DNA from: Acinetobacter pullicarnis
GTDB lineage: Bacteria > Pseudomonadota > Gammaproteobacteria > Pseudomonadales > Moraxellaceae
Assembly: GCF_006352475.1 (NCBI RefSeq)
Contig: NZ_VCMZ01000001.1
Coordinates: forward strand, 1,488,001 to 1,552,000
DNA length: 64,000 nucleotides
Direction of reading: 5' to 3'
Under the pieces are notes generated by a model, which saw nothing but the letters and a program-made list of their open reading frames with translations, was not told the DNA's origin and ran no database searches. The translations under genes were made by a program, and so were the position numbers. Below, in pieces: positions 48,369-57,800 of this stretch. The stretch's first letter is position 1, and the number at the start of each line of letters is the position of its first letter.

Positions 48369-49724
48369 TTAATACAACTCACCTGTTTTACGTTTGTCGA
48401 TGAAGTCTTTGGTTTCTTTAACAATCACACTCGAAAGTAATAACAAGGCAATTAAGTTTGGCACAGCCATTAATCCATTGAAGGTATCTGCAAATAGCCA
48501 GACCAAGTCTAAGGTTGCAATGGTGCCAATAAAGACCGTGATGATATAAATAATGCGGTAAGGCAGTACAAATTTCTCACCGAGCAAATATGAGGCACAT
48601 TTTTCACCGTAATAACACCAGCCTAAAATGGTTGAATAGGCGAAGAAGATAATCCCAAGTGTGACCACCCAACCGCCAATCCCCGGTAAGAGTTGATCAA
48701 AAATACGCGTGGTGAGTACAGCACCGGTTTCTTGGCCAAAGCTATTGCCTGCGACAATATAGCCCATCACCAAAACAATACCGGTGATACTACAAACGAT
48801 GATGGTATCAATAAAGGTCCCCGTCATTGAGACTAAACCTTGACGTACAGGATGATCTGTTTTTGCAGCGGCAGCAGCAATTGGCGCAGATCCCATACCC
48901 GCTTCATTGGAGAAAACACCACGTGCCACACCGTAACGAATTACAGCACCAATCGCACCACCCGCCACAGCATCACCAGTAAAGGCATCAACGAAAATTA
49001 ATTTAAGTGCAGGCAACACTAAGTCAATATTGGACAAAATAATTGCCAGTCCACCCAGCACATAACCCACTGCCATAATCGGGACAATAATAGAAGATGC
49101 TTTCGCGATTGATTTAATACCGCCTAAAATCACCAAGGCTGAGAATAGGGTAATGACAATGCCCGTGATCCAGGTTGAAACGCCCATACTATTTTGAACG
49201 GCCAAAGCAACAGTATTGGATTGGACCGAACTGCCGATTCCAAAGGAGGCCACGGTGCCAAAGAATGCAAATAGCAGTGCCAACCATTTTAATTTTAGGC
49301 CGCGTTCGATGTAATACATCGGGCCGCCTGACATTTGGCCTTTTTCATTGTTAATGCGGTATTTAACCGCCAACACGCCTTCACCATATTTGGTTGCCAT
49401 ACCAAATAAAGCCGTGATCCACATCCAGAAAACGGCACCCGGACCACCCAAAACACAAGCGGTTGCAACCCCTGCGATATTCCCTGTACCAATGGTTGCG
49501 GACAAGGCTGTCATCAGTGCTGCAAAATGTGAGATGTCGCCTTCGTGAGTGTGGGCCTTGTCATGTCGACCGAAGACTTGTTTGAAGGCAAAGGGTAAGA
49601 GTCTAAATTGTAAAAAAAGTAATCGAAAGCTGAGAAATACACCGGTACCCACCAGCAGCACCAACATATAAGGGCCCCAGACCCAGCCACTGAGTGTTTC
49701 CATGATTGTTTGTAAGTTTTGCAT
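48369..49724 (-). CDS. Alanine/glycine:cation symporter (AGCS family)
   Basis: 451 residues, about 11 membrane helices. The AGCS signature GTGNIAGVATAC (Na+ and substrate binding) and the region GVARGVFSNEAGMGSAPIA are conserved. It takes up D- or L-alanine or glycine with sodium. Start ATG 49724 (MQNLQTIMETLSGW) matches the family N-terminus; the frame is open for 26 more codons upstream. It is divergent from a second amino-acid permease gene. Confidence 0.93.
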   Translation of the reverse strand: MQNLQTIMETLSGWVWGPYMLVLLVGTGVFLSFRLLFLQFRLLPFAFKQVFGRHDKAHTHEGDISHFAALMTALSATIGTGNIAGVATACVLGGPGAVFWMWITALFGMATKYGEGVLAVKYRINNEKGQMSGGPMYYIERGLKLKWLALLFAFFGTVASFGIGSSVQSNTVALAVQNSMGVSTWITGIVITLFSALVILGGIKSIAKASSIIVPIMAVGYVLGGLAIILSNIDLVLPALKLIFVDAFTGDAVAGGAIGAVIRYGVARGVFSNEAGMGSAPIAAAAAKTDHPVRQGLVSMTGTFIDTIIVCSITGIVLVMGYIVAGNSFGQETGAVLTTRIFDQLLPGIGGWVVTLGIIFFAYSTILGWCYYGEKCASYLLGEKFVLPYRIIYIITVFIGTIATLDLVWLFADTFNGLMAVPNLIALLLLSSVIVKETKDFIDKRKTGELY

Positions 49725-50122
49725 AATATCTTCTTCTAATTTGATCCAGTTAAATGTTGCTCGCTTCTTGCTTAAGCAACTGTTATGCCATCCTTGAAGC
49801 ATCTCCCTGTTGTTTGGGGTTAAAACATTTTTGATTATTTTTTATGCATTTAATGCCTGTTTAACGGCATTGTTTTTTCGGCGTTTGAAAATCGTAGTAT
49901 TCCGTCAAAAAAAACAAATATCAATACTTTTATTCGCTAATAATTCTTTAAAAAGAATGGTTTGTTTTAAAAAAAATCAAAGGCTTTTTGCTATAACTGT
50001 TCTGAGGTGGTTCAGCATTAATCACTTAGGTTTAAACTATAGTCTGAAAATGTTTAATTTTTTTTTGTTTTTTTCTTAATATGCGCTAACGTAGCGCCTT
50101 AGTTCCTAAATCGAAATAAAAA
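49725..50122. other. Divergent promoter region of the two amino-acid carriers
   Basis: 398 bases, extremely AT-rich with many T-runs. An 89-codon open frame here (49810-50079) has the composition of random AT-rich DNA and no ribosome-binding site. Nothing else could be supported; both carrier promoters must be here. Confidence 0.5.
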
Positions 50123-51526
50123 ATGTCAAACGGAAATTCTACGCAACCACCTGAAGCCGGAGAGCTTCAACGGAGCCTGTCCAATCGCCATTTGCAGTTA
50201 ATTGCTATTGGTGGATGTATTGGGACAGGATTATTTATGGGGTCGGGTAAAACCATTAGCCTCGCAGGACCTTCAATTTTATTTATTTATATGATCATTG
50301 GTTTGATGATCTTTTTTGTCATGCGCGCGCTTGGCGAATTGTTGTTATCAGATTTGAGATATAAATCTTTTATTGATTTCTCTACGGATTTAATTGGGCC
50401 ATGGGCCGGTTATTTTGTCGGTTGGACCTATTGGTTGTGTTGGATCACCATTGGGATCGCAGATTTATCCGCAATTATTTATTATCTACAGTTTTTTAAT
50501 GGCGGAGAGACTTTTTCGCCCATTGAAGGGGTAATGATCAGTGTGGCGGCCATCTTCTTTATTATGGGGCTGAACTTAGTCACGGTGAAGATGTTTGGTG
50601 AGGTCGAATTTTGGTTCGCCTTGGTCAAGATTATTGCCATTCTGGGACTGATTGTACTTGGGGTATGGATGGTCTTTACGGGCTTTACTTCAGATGCAGG
50701 TGATGTCGCGGCATTTAGTAATTTATGGAATTATGGGGGCATGTTCCCAACAGGCTTTAGTGGCTTTTTAGCCGGCTTCCAAATTGCAATCTTTGCCTTT
50801 GTTGGGGTTGAGTTGGTCGGTACCACTGCGGCAGAAACCAAAGACCCTGCAAAAAATTTACCGAAAGCGATTAACTCGATTCCGATTCGTATTATTGTCT
50901 TTTATGTGTTGGCGTTATTTGTGGTGATGTCAGTGACGCCTTGGAGCCATATCGATCCTAAGGTCAGTCCTTTTGTTGACTTATTTACGCACGCAGGTGT
51001 TGCAGCTGCAGCCATCATTATGAATTTGGTGGTGCTGTCTTCTGTGATGTCGTCAATGAACAGTGGTGTGTTTTCAACCAGCCGTATGCTATTCGGTTTG
51101 GCGTGTGAAAAACAAGGCCCAGCACCTTTTGCTAAATTAAATAAACGTGCGGTACCTGCCAATGCACTTTACTTCTCAACACTGTGTTTATTGCTGGGTG
51201 CAGCTTTACAATATTTCGTTCCTGACACGGTAAAAGCCTTCACTTTGGCAACCACCTTATCCACGATTTTATTTATCTTGGTGTGGCTGATTATTATGTG
51301 GAGCTATATTATTTATTATAAAACGCGTCCTGAGTTACATCAGCAATCCACCTTTAAACTGCCTGGTGGTTTATTTACTTGCTACGCGGTAATCGCCTTC
51401 TTTATTGGCGTGATCTATGTCTTGTCATTAGAAGCGGATACCTTCCAAGCCTTAAAAGTCAGCCCAATTTGGTTGGTAATTTTGGCGATTGGTTATTTCT
51501 TCTTTTATAAGAAGCGCCAAAAGTAA
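50123..51526 (+). CDS. Amino-acid permease of the APC superfamily (CycA-like)
   Basis: 467 residues, 12 predicted helices. The N-terminus ELQRSLSNRHLQLIAIGGCIGTGLFMGSG (split: LQRSLSNRHLQ, IGGCIGTGLF) is the hallmark of the AAT family, and the close match to D-serine/D-alanine/glycine permeases is suggested by YWLCWITIGIADLSAI. Substrate specificity cannot be settled by reading. It faces the alanine:sodium symporter gene and may act on the same amino acids. Confidence 0.88.
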   Translation: MSNGNSTQPPEAGELQRSLSNRHLQLIAIGGCIGTGLFMGSGKTISLAGPSILFIYMIIGLMIFFVMRALGELLLSDLRYKSFIDFSTDLIGPWAGYFVGWTYWLCWITIGIADLSAIIYYLQFFNGGETFSPIEGVMISVAAIFFIMGLNLVTVKMFGEVEFWFALVKIIAILGLIVLGVWMVFTGFTSDAGDVAAFSNLWNYGGMFPTGFSGFLAGFQIAIFAFVGVELVGTTAAETKDPAKNLPKAINSIPIRIIVFYVLALFVVMSVTPWSHIDPKVSPFVDLFTHAGVAAAAIIMNLVVLSSVMSSMNSGVFSTSRMLFGLACEKQGPAPFAKLNKRAVPANALYFSTLCLLLGAALQYFVPDTVKAFTLATTLSTILFILVWLIIMWSYIIYYKTRPELHQQSTFKLPGGLFTCYAVIAFFIGVIYVLSLEADTFQALKVSPIWLVILAIGYFFFYKKRQK

Positions 51527-51550
51527 AACCTCATGACCAAATAAAACCAA

Positions 51551-51577
51551 AACACCAGCCGCGCGCTGGTGTTTTTT
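51551..51577 (+). terminator. Intrinsic terminator of the APC permease
   Basis: A 9-bp stem AACACCAGC/GCTGGTGTT with a 5-base loop and a run of T bases. Confidence 0.92.
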
Positions 51578-51607
51578 TGGCAATTGTCTATGTTTTTGCT
51601 TTAAATA

Positions 51608-51637
51608 TTGGGAGAGTTGATTTGAACAAGGTATAAT
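51608..51637 (+). promoter_or_regulatory. Probable lptM-lysA-dapF promoter
   Basis: TTGGGA (51608-51613), an 18-base spacer and TATAAT (51632-51637), 28 bases before the lptM start. Confidence 0.5.
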
Positions 51638-51665
51638 TGCACAAATTTAAAATTTGGGTGATCAG

Positions 51666-51896
51666 ATGCGTCTTGTCTTATGTGCGATGAGCTTATTGGC
51701 TTCATCTTTGCTGTTGGTTGGTTGCGGTCAATCGGGTGCTTTGCAGTTGGCAAGTGATCCAAACCTCGATAAACGCGCACATTATTTGTTGCAATCGAAT
51801 CCTGTAAACAAGGCAAATCAAGCCAAAGTGGAACAACGAGCAATTCATCAGGCGGATGCAGCGCAAGCGACATCTGAAACGATCGAATCTAAATAA
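51666..51896 (+). CDS. lptM: LPS-assembly lipoprotein LptM (YifL)
   Basis: 76 residues: signal peptide with lipobox LVGC, then GQSGALQL, the short conserved stretch of LptM that mimics lipopolysaccharide when bound to LptD. The remainder is polar and low in complexity. LptM helps LptD mature in the outer membrane. The place in front of lysA-dapF agrees with the YifL locus of other gammaproteobacteria. The start at 51666 gives the proper basic N-terminus (MRLVL); an upstream start adds four residues. Confidence 0.87.
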   Translation: MRLVLCAMSLLASSLLLVGCGQSGALQLASDPNLDKRAHYLLQSNPVNKANQAKVEQRAIHQADAAQATSETIESK

Positions 51897-51928
51897 ACGA
51901 TTTATATGACTTTTGAAAGGAAAACTTC

Positions 51929-53179
51929 ATGGGGTTTACTCGCGTTGATGGTGTTTTGCATGCAGAACAATGCTCACTAGATGATTTAGCACAAAAATTT
52001 TCTACGCCGTTGTATGTGTATTCTAAAGCAACATTGCAACAAAATTATTTGGACCTCGATCAGGCATTTGATTTTATCGATCACCAAATTTGTTTTGCGG
52101 TAAAGTCCAATTCTAATTTGGCGGTACTGCGTGTGCTGGCTAAATTGGGTTCAGGTTTTGATATCGTGACTGGCGGTGAACTGGCACGGGTATTGGCGGC
52201 AGGCGGAGATCCAAGCAAAATCGTTTTTTCTGGACTGGGAAAAACCGAAGCCGATATTACCAAAGCACTTGAAGTCGGCATTGCCTGTTTTAATGTTGAA
52301 TCTTATGCCGAACTGGATCGCATTGAAAAAGTGGCTGCGCGTCTTGGGCAACAAGCGCCGATTTCATTACGTGTCAATCCAGATGTCGATGCAAAAACCC
52401 ATCCCTATATTTCGACGGGGCTAAAAGAAAACAAATTTGGTATTCCTTCTGATGTTGTTTTTGAAACCTATCAATATGCGGCTACTTTGCCACATCTTGA
52501 TATCATCGGAATCGATTGCCATATCGGTTCGCAATTAACAGAAACCCAGCCCTTTGAAGATGCTTTGGATCGGGTGATCCAAATGATTGAGCACCTGAAA
52601 GGCTTGGGTATTCAGTTAAAACATATTGATATTGGGGGGGGACTCGGGGTGCGTTATCAAGATGAAACCCCACCAAGCTTTAGCGAATATGCCAATTCAA
52701 TGCGTCCAGCTTTAGAAAAATTGGGCTTAAAAGTCTATATGGAGCCGGGGCGTAGTATTTCAGCATTGGCTGGAGTCTTGCTGACACAAGTGGATTTGCT
52801 CAAACCCACCAATCACCGTAATTTCGCCATCGTTGATGCAGCAATGAATGATATGATCCGCCCATCGTTATACGAAGCCTGGATGGATATTCAAAGCGTC
52901 AATCACAATACACAAGTTGAAAGTAAGTCTTGGGATATTGTCGGGGCCATTTGTGAAACGGGTGATTTCTTGGGCAAACAACGCGAATTGGCATTAACAG
53001 CGGGTGATTACTTGGCCGTGATGGGCGCAGGTGCTTATGGTTTTGTCATGAGTTCAAATTACAACAGCCGTGGCCGTGCAGCAGAAATAATGGTTGATGG
53101 TGAGCAAGCCCATGTCATTCGCGAACGCGAAACAATAGAATCTTTGTGGGAAAATGAACATTTACTGCCTGAGGGGTAA
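51929..53179 (+). CDS. lysA: Diaminopimelate decarboxylase
   Basis: The last step of lysine synthesis, meso-diaminopimelate to L-lysine. 416 residues. The PLP lysine is K59 in CFAVKSNSN; the glycine-rich phosphate loop GGGLGVRY and the substrate/interface motif GAICETGDFLG with the reactive cysteine are conserved. It is in an operon between lptM (32-base gap) and dapF (6-base gap). Confidence 0.97.
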   Translation: MGFTRVDGVLHAEQCSLDDLAQKFSTPLYVYSKATLQQNYLDLDQAFDFIDHQICFAVKSNSNLAVLRVLAKLGSGFDIVTGGELARVLAAGGDPSKIVFSGLGKTEADITKALEVGIACFNVESYAELDRIEKVAARLGQQAPISLRVNPDVDAKTHPYISTGLKENKFGIPSDVVFETYQYAATLPHLDIIGIDCHIGSQLTETQPFEDALDRVIQMIEHLKGLGIQLKHIDIGGGLGVRYQDETPPSFSEYANSMRPALEKLGLKVYMEPGRSISALAGVLLTQVDLLKPTNHRNFAIVDAAMNDMIRPSLYEAWMDIQSVNHNTQVESKSWDIVGAICETGDFLGKQRELALTAGDYLAVMGAGAYGFVMSSNYNSRGRAAEIMVDGEQAHVIRERETIESLWENEHLLPEG

Positions 53180-53185
53180 TTCGAG

Positions 53186-54031
53186 ATGTTATTAGAATTT
53201 ACTAAAATGCATGGCTTGGGCAACGACTTCATGGTGGTTGATTTGATTAGCCAGCGTGCCTATTTAGATGCACTCACGATTCGTCGTTTAGCGGATCGTC
53301 ATTTTGGTGTGGGCTTTGATCAATTACTGATTGTAGAGCCACCTGATTTTGCCAATGTCGATTTTAAATATCGCATTTTCAATGCAGATGGTTCAGAGGT
53401 TGAGCAGTGCGGTAATGGTGTACGTTGTTTTGCCCGTTTTGTGCATGATCGCCACCTCACCAACAAAACCAAATTTAAAGTACAAACCACTGCTGGCATT
53501 GTTGAACCAGAATTGGGCCCAAATGGTTGGGTTCGAGTGAATATGGGCATGCCAAAATTTTTGCCAGAAGAAATTCCATTTTTGGCAGATGAGGTTGAAA
53601 ACCTATATAGCTTAACCTTGGCTGATAATGAAACGATTACCATCGATGTAGTGAATATGGGTAATCCTCATGCAGTGACCATTGTGCCGGAAGTTCTCAA
53701 GGCAGATGTGGCGAAAATGGGACCGCAGATCGAATCGCATTCGCGCTTTCCGCAGCGGGTCAATGCTGGGTTTATGCAGATTATAGATGAGGGACATGCA
53801 CGTTTACGCGTTTTTGAACGTGGTGTGGGTGAAACCTTAGCTTGTGGTACAGGCGCATGTGCTGCTGCAATTTCGGGTATGCGCCGTGGTCTATTGGGCA
53901 GTGCGGTCGAGATTGAGTTGGCTGGTGGTAAGTTACAAATTGAATGGCGTGAAGGCGATGTGGTCTGGATGACCGGCCCAACCGCAACGGTTTATGAAGG
54001 CCGTCTCGATTTACGTTACTTCCAAAGTTAA
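53186..54031 (+). CDS. dapF: Diaminopimelate epimerase
   Basis: 281 residues. The two catalytic cysteines are visible in QCGNGVRCF and ACGTGACAAA, and the N-terminus ([14 protein letters not shown]) is canonical. It converts LL- to meso-diaminopimelate for both lysine and peptidoglycan. It follows lysA by 6 bases. A strong terminator lies about 115 bases downstream. Confidence 0.98.
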   Translation: MLLEFTKMHGLGNDFMVVDLISQRAYLDALTIRRLADRHFGVGFDQLLIVEPPDFANVDFKYRIFNADGSEVEQCGNGVRCFARFVHDRHLTNKTKFKVQTTAGIVEPELGPNGWVRVNMGMPKFLPEEIPFLADEVENLYSLTLADNETITIDVVNMGNPHAVTIVPEVLKADVAKMGPQIESHSRFPQRVNAGFMQIIDEGHARLRVFERGVGETLACGTGACAAAISGMRRGLLGSAVEIELAGGKLQIEWREGDVVWMTGPTATVYEGRLDLRYFQS

Positions 54032-54146
54032 GTCTTGCTGAACCTAAGTACGATCAAGCTGAAGAGCTGTTAAAGTGATGTGCTTGTTGTTGAACTAAAC
54101 TTGCGCGTTTTAAGCTGTGCTGATTTCAGTTTGAACGTTGAAAATG

Positions 54147-54172
54147 AGCGCCGTCATTTACGGCGCTTTTTT
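54147..54172 (+). terminator. Intrinsic terminator of lptM-lysA-dapF
   Basis: An 8-bp stem AGCGCCGT/ACGGCGCT with a 5-base loop and six T bases. Confidence 0.92.
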
Positions 54173-54203
54173 ATTTTAGCGATAGCTAGACGAGGACATC
54201 GAA

Positions 54204-55142
54204 ATGCAAGCGAAAATAAGGGGTGCAATTTACGGCTTATTGGTCGGTGATGCCGTTGGCGTGCCTTATGAGTTCAATACGGCAGCACAACTTCCCAGTT
54301 ATGCCGACATTGAAATGACACCGCCCAGCGATTTTAATCGAACTTACGCAGATATCCCCATTGGCACTTGGTCTGATGATGGTGCTCAGGCCTTGTGCTT
54401 ACTTGCTTCGTTGTTACACGCCCAAGATTTTGATGCCACTGACTTTGCACAACGTTTACTTGATTGGTATCAAGTGGGTTATATGGCAGTTGATGCAAAA
54501 GTATTTGATGTTGGTATACAAACCAGGCAGGCTTTGCTGCGTTTTAGCCATGGCGCGGCCATTACAGAAATGGCAGCTACAGATGAGTACGCCAATGGCA
54601 ATGGTGCATTAATGCGTTGTTTACCATTGGCTTTATGGCATGTTGGCAGTGATGAACAGTTGGTTGAGCTGGCTGGTCAACAGTCGCATCTTACTCATGC
54701 GCATTTACGTTCAAAAATTTGTTGTGCATTTTACTGTTTATGGGCGCGTTATTTACTTCAAGGCCTGTCGGTCAATGCGGCATGGTCAGCGAGTCAGTTG
54801 CGCTTAAATGTGATTTATCATGATCGACCTGCTGAATTAAACGAAATGCAGAACTTTATTTTTCCAGCAACAGCCAACGCCATTGCTGGAAGTGGCTATG
54901 TCGTCGATTGTTTGCATTCAGCTAAATTTGCATTACAGCAGTCTAATTATACTGATGTCATTAAAACCGCCATTGCACTGGGCAATGATACTGATACCAC
55001 GGCTTGTGTCGCAGGTGGTTTGGCAGGCATCATATTTGGTGTTTCTGGAATCCCTGAACATTGGTTGCTTCAGTTGCGTGCAAAAAAAATGGTTGAGCCT
55101 TTGCTTGAAGCGTTAATGCTGCATTTGGCTGTATCAAACTAA
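54204..55142 (+). CDS. ADP-ribosylglycohydrolase family protein (DraG/ARH-like)
   Basis: 312 residues. The metal-binding motifs of the family are recognisable: GLLVGDAVGVPYEF at the start, GTWSDDGAQAL (the usual TxDD site with Ser) and GNDTDTTACVAGGLAG near the C-terminus. Such enzymes remove ADP-ribose from proteins or small molecules. There is no DraT, no toxin ADP-ribosyltransferase and no nitrogenase nearby, so its substrate is open. It is located between the dapF terminator and a small acidic protein, on the way to xerC. Confidence 0.88.
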   Translation: MQAKIRGAIYGLLVGDAVGVPYEFNTAAQLPSYADIEMTPPSDFNRTYADIPIGTWSDDGAQALCLLASLLHAQDFDATDFAQRLLDWYQVGYMAVDAKVFDVGIQTRQALLRFSHGAAITEMAATDEYANGNGALMRCLPLALWHVGSDEQLVELAGQQSHLTHAHLRSKICCAFYCLWARYLLQGLSVNAAWSASQLRLNVIYHDRPAELNEMQNFIFPATANAIAGSGYVVDCLHSAKFALQQSNYTDVIKTAIALGNDTDTTACVAGGLAGIIFGVSGIPEHWLLQLRAKKMVEPLLEALMLHLAVSN

Positions 55143-55217
55143 CTTTATATCTGTTTTGATCAGCATCATATTGGTCAAAACACTTTAATATTTAATCGTA
55201 AATAAAAGGACATGAGC

Positions 55218-55655
55218 ATGGCGATAGACCGTATAGACTGGCATGCCGATTCGGCAATCGAAGAAGGCCTAGATTGGGACAATGCGGGTACGCATATCGG
55301 CATTTATTTGGCTTGGATTGTTCAAAATAATTTGGTCGGTGAAATTCATCTAGAAGAAAGTCCAGAAGAGTTACAGCTACTCAAAGATCGAAAAATTACG
55401 GGTCGTGATTATCTGATTGAACTCTGTGATGAGAAGTTTTGGGAAGAAGATCTCAATGCAGAAGGCTTGGCATTTACCCAATATTACTATGAAGGTGACG
55501 CGATTTATTTTGGCGATTATGAAGAAGTTTTAGCGCAACATGCAGCAGGCATCTATCATGTGAAAAATACATGGGAAAATTATGATGTCATGGCCAAGAC
55601 CATTGATGAACGTTATCAAGCGTGGAAACTTTCCAAATCAATAGAGAGTAAGTAA
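55218..55655 (+). CDS. Small acidic cytosolic protein, DUF7832-like
   Basis: 145 residues, strongly acidic, no signal or membrane segment. The N-terminal DRIDWHADSA followed by NAGTHIGIYLAWIVQNNL resembles the DUF7832 group, whose members look like polymorphic-toxin immunity proteins and occur scattered as single genes. No toxin is next to it. ATG 55218 has AGGA 7 bases upstream and is preferred to the ATG at 55212. Confidence 0.7.
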   Translation: MAIDRIDWHADSAIEEGLDWDNAGTHIGIYLAWIVQNNLVGEIHLEESPEELQLLKDRKITGRDYLIELCDEKFWEEDLNAEGLAFTQYYYEGDAIYFGDYEEVLAQHAAGIYHVKNTWENYDVMAKTIDERYQAWKLSKSIESK

Positions 55656-55731
55656 ATAGAGCGCTGGGTGGATAGAATGAAGCGTTCGGGATTGCTCTTG
55701 TAACGCTTTGATCTTCGAAGGAGTGTGGTGG

Positions 55732-56658
55732 ATGAGTAACCCGCAATATGGTGCGATGCAATTACTCTCAATCTGGTTAAAAGATCGGAAGCTTCAAAAT
55801 CAATCCGAGCACACCCTCGATGCCTACTTTCGGGATGTATCTGGTTTTATTGCATTTTGTTATGAGAAAAACATCGAATTAAAACAGGTTGAAGCTTCGG
55901 ACTTACGAGAGTATTTGGCATTTAAAGTCGAGCAGCATCAGCTTAGTTCGACCAGCCTGCAACGCCATTTAACCTCTATTCGCCAATTTATGAAATGGGC
56001 GGAACAAGGCAATTATTTAACCATCAATCCCAGTGATGACTTACAGCTAAAACGGCAGCCACGTGCATTGCCGGGAATGGTTGATGTTGAAACCATTAAT
56101 TTCATCCTAGATCAAACCGCCCCTGAAAAACCGCTAGAACAACAATTGTGGTTGCGAGACAAAGCCATACTTGAATTACTGTATTCGAGCGGATTGCGTT
56201 TGGCCGAAGTGCAGGGCTTGGATATTCGCGATATCGATTTTGGTCGCCTATTATTGCGAATTACGGGTAAGGGCAATAAAACCCGAATTGTGCCATTTGG
56301 TGGTAAGGCCAAAGACAGTCTGATTGAGTGGTTAAAGATCTATCGTATTTGGCAAGGTGAGTTTAAACCTGAGTCTGCGGTGTTCATTAGTCAGAAAGGT
56401 GCACGACTCAGCCCACGACAAATTGAAAATCGGGTGAAATTTCAAGCACAACGTGCCGGTGTCAATGTTGACTTGCATCCGCATTTACTGCGGCATTGCT
56501 TTGCCTCACATATGTTGTCGAGTAGCCGAGATTTACGTGCCGTACAAGAAATGTTGGGACACAGCAATTTAACCACCACCCAGATTTATACCCATCTTGA
56601 TTTTGAGCATTTGGCACAGGTCTATGATCAGGCGCATCCCAGAGCCAATAAGAAATAA
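55732..56658 (+). CDS. xerC: Tyrosine recombinase XerC
   Basis: 308 residues. XerC, with XerD, resolves chromosome dimers at dif. The catalytic set is complete: R in SSGLRLAEV, K in TGKGNKTR, H-x2-R in HLLRHCFASHML, and H and the nucleophile Y in GHSNLTTTQIYTHLDF. ATG 55732 (MSNPQYG) follows AAGGAGTG; the frame is open 24 bases upstream without a site. The position downstream of dapF matches E. coli (dapF-yigA-xerC), with two extra genes inserted. Confidence 0.96.
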   Translation: MSNPQYGAMQLLSIWLKDRKLQNQSEHTLDAYFRDVSGFIAFCYEKNIELKQVEASDLREYLAFKVEQHQLSSTSLQRHLTSIRQFMKWAEQGNYLTINPSDDLQLKRQPRALPGMVDVETINFILDQTAPEKPLEQQLWLRDKAILELLYSSGLRLAEVQGLDIRDIDFGRLLLRITGKGNKTRIVPFGGKAKDSLIEWLKIYRIWQGEFKPESAVFISQKGARLSPRQIENRVKFQAQRAGVNVDLHPHLLRHCFASHMLSSSRDLRAVQEMLGHSNLTTTQIYTHLDFEHLAQVYDQAHPRANKK

Positions 56659-56693
56659 GGCTTAAAGGGGGCTATTCAGCGGTGGAACATCAA

Positions 56694-56719
56694 AATCAGT
56701 TTCAGCTTTGAAACTGATT
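56694..56719 (-). terminator. Terminator overlapping the end of the GNAT gene
   Basis: A 10-bp stem AATCAGTTTC/GAAACTGATT with a 6-base loop. On the minus strand it is followed by TTTT, and it includes the GNAT stop codon. xerC converges from the left. Confidence 0.7.
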
Positions 56720-57259
56720 GCGTTCAATTCGATAAAGCTTATGTTTTAACAAAGGGCTATCTGCGGCTAACTCTGGGTGTTCAAAGTCTTGCATAAATTG
56801 CATGCCTAGGCGTTGCATGACTTTTTCGGAAGCAGCATTGTTATGTGCGGTAAAAGCCACCACGTGTTCGAGTTGCAATTGATCAAAGGCAAAAGTTAAG
56901 CAGGCTTGTGCAGCTTCAGTGGCATAGCCTTGCTGCCAATAGGCTTTGGCAAAACGCCAGCCGATTTCAACACACGGTGAGAAACTAAACCGAGTTGGTT
57001 GAGCATGCAAACCGACAAAAGCAATAAATTGTCCAGTTTGTTTGAGCTCGACGGCCCAAAATCCCCAACCATGTGCTGCAATTAAGTTTTTACAGCGTTC
57101 AGCAAGATGATTGCTTTCATCTGTTGTCAGTGGATTGGGAAAATAGCGCATTACTTCTGGGTCGGCATTCAGTTCCGCAAATGCGGCATAGTCCGAGGTT
57201 TGCCATTGTCGAAGCCTTAATCGCGGGGTTTCAAGTGTGGTGATCTGAATATGCGTCAT
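56702..57259 (-). CDS. GNAT-family N-acetyltransferase (RimJ/RimL type)
   Basis: 185 residues. The N-terminal ETPRLRLRQWQTSDYAAF and the acetyl-CoA segment QQGYATEAAQACLTFAFDQLQLEHVVAFT are typical of the RimJ/RimL group, which acetylates protein N-termini or small molecules. The substrate is unknown. ATG 57259 is preferred to the TTG directly before it. Confidence 0.9.
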   Translation of the reverse strand: MTHIQITTLETPRLRLRQWQTSDYAAFAELNADPEVMRYFPNPLTTDESNHLAERCKNLIAAHGWGFWAVELKQTGQFIAFVGLHAQPTRFSFSPCVEIGWRFAKAYWQQGYATEAAQACLTFAFDQLQLEHVVAFTAHNNAASEKVMQRLGMQFMQDFEHPELAADSPLLKHKLYRIERNQFQS

Positions 57260-57800
57260 CAAGTATTTTCTCGTTCCACTGTTGTGCGTTGCAACATAGA
57301 TTAAGTAAGGTTGTTGAGCAATTCAACAGATATCTTGGGCCTACGACGGCAAAGCAAATGAAACGAGCGCTTGCTTTGATTGTAAAGTATGCATTCATCT
57401 AAAAGCTTTGGTTTTAATTGCAAACCATTCAGTCACACTTTATCTAAACTGACATTTATATAGCAGCGGATTGCATCTGCTTGCGAAAATGCCTGGCTTG
57501 GGGGCAAGCATTGCTTAAAACAGCAGCATTCATGCGTAAAAGCTTAGGTGTGTTATAAAATTGTGATAAATCAATGATTAAAATATAGGTTGCTATTTGG
57601 GAAAAGACTTGAGTTTTGCGGTGTTTTTAAAAAATGAACGGGCGGTTCAAGAATTTTTACGCTTTTTTACAGGTGTTTGGTAATTTGTGGCTTGACCGAA
57701 ATGCCAAACACATAGCAAGATAGGGCACCTAAAAAATTGAAATGAAGCGTTATTATAACGTTTCTCAATATTTACTTTTGCTAAAACAGCCGAGGATTAC
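57260..57800. other. Intergenic region upstream of etfBA
   Basis: 541 bases without a convincing gene. The right end holds the 13-base palindrome CGTTATTATAACG (57748-57760), close to the etfB start and overlapping a possible -10. I saw no RNA gene, terminator or repeat in the rest. Confidence 0.5.
57748..57760. promoter_or_regulatory. Palindrome in the etfBA promoter
   Basis: CGTTAT-T-ATAACG, perfect, 40 bases before the etfB ATG, with AA and TT continuing the symmetry one base further out. The inner TATAAC could be a -10 hexamer, which would put the palindrome in a repressor position. Confidence 0.4.

Noticed and set aside
49810..50079. 89-codon open frame in the divergent region of the two amino-acid carriers
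   Set aside because: Phe/Lys-rich composition expected from AT-rich DNA, no ribosome-binding site, occupies a promoter region.
54204..55142. ADP-ribosylglycohydrolase as part of a DraT/DraG nitrogenase switch or a toxin-antitoxin pair
   Set aside because: No transferase, nitrogenase or toxin gene is adjacent.
55732..56658. Tyrosine recombinase as sign of an integrated element
   Set aside because: Sequence and position near dapF identify housekeeping XerC; no attachment repeats or phage genes nearby.
57559..57576. FNR-like sequence TTGTGATAAATCAA before etfBA
   Set aside because: Only one half matches the consensus, and Acinetobacter is a strict aerobe in which FNR control is not expected.
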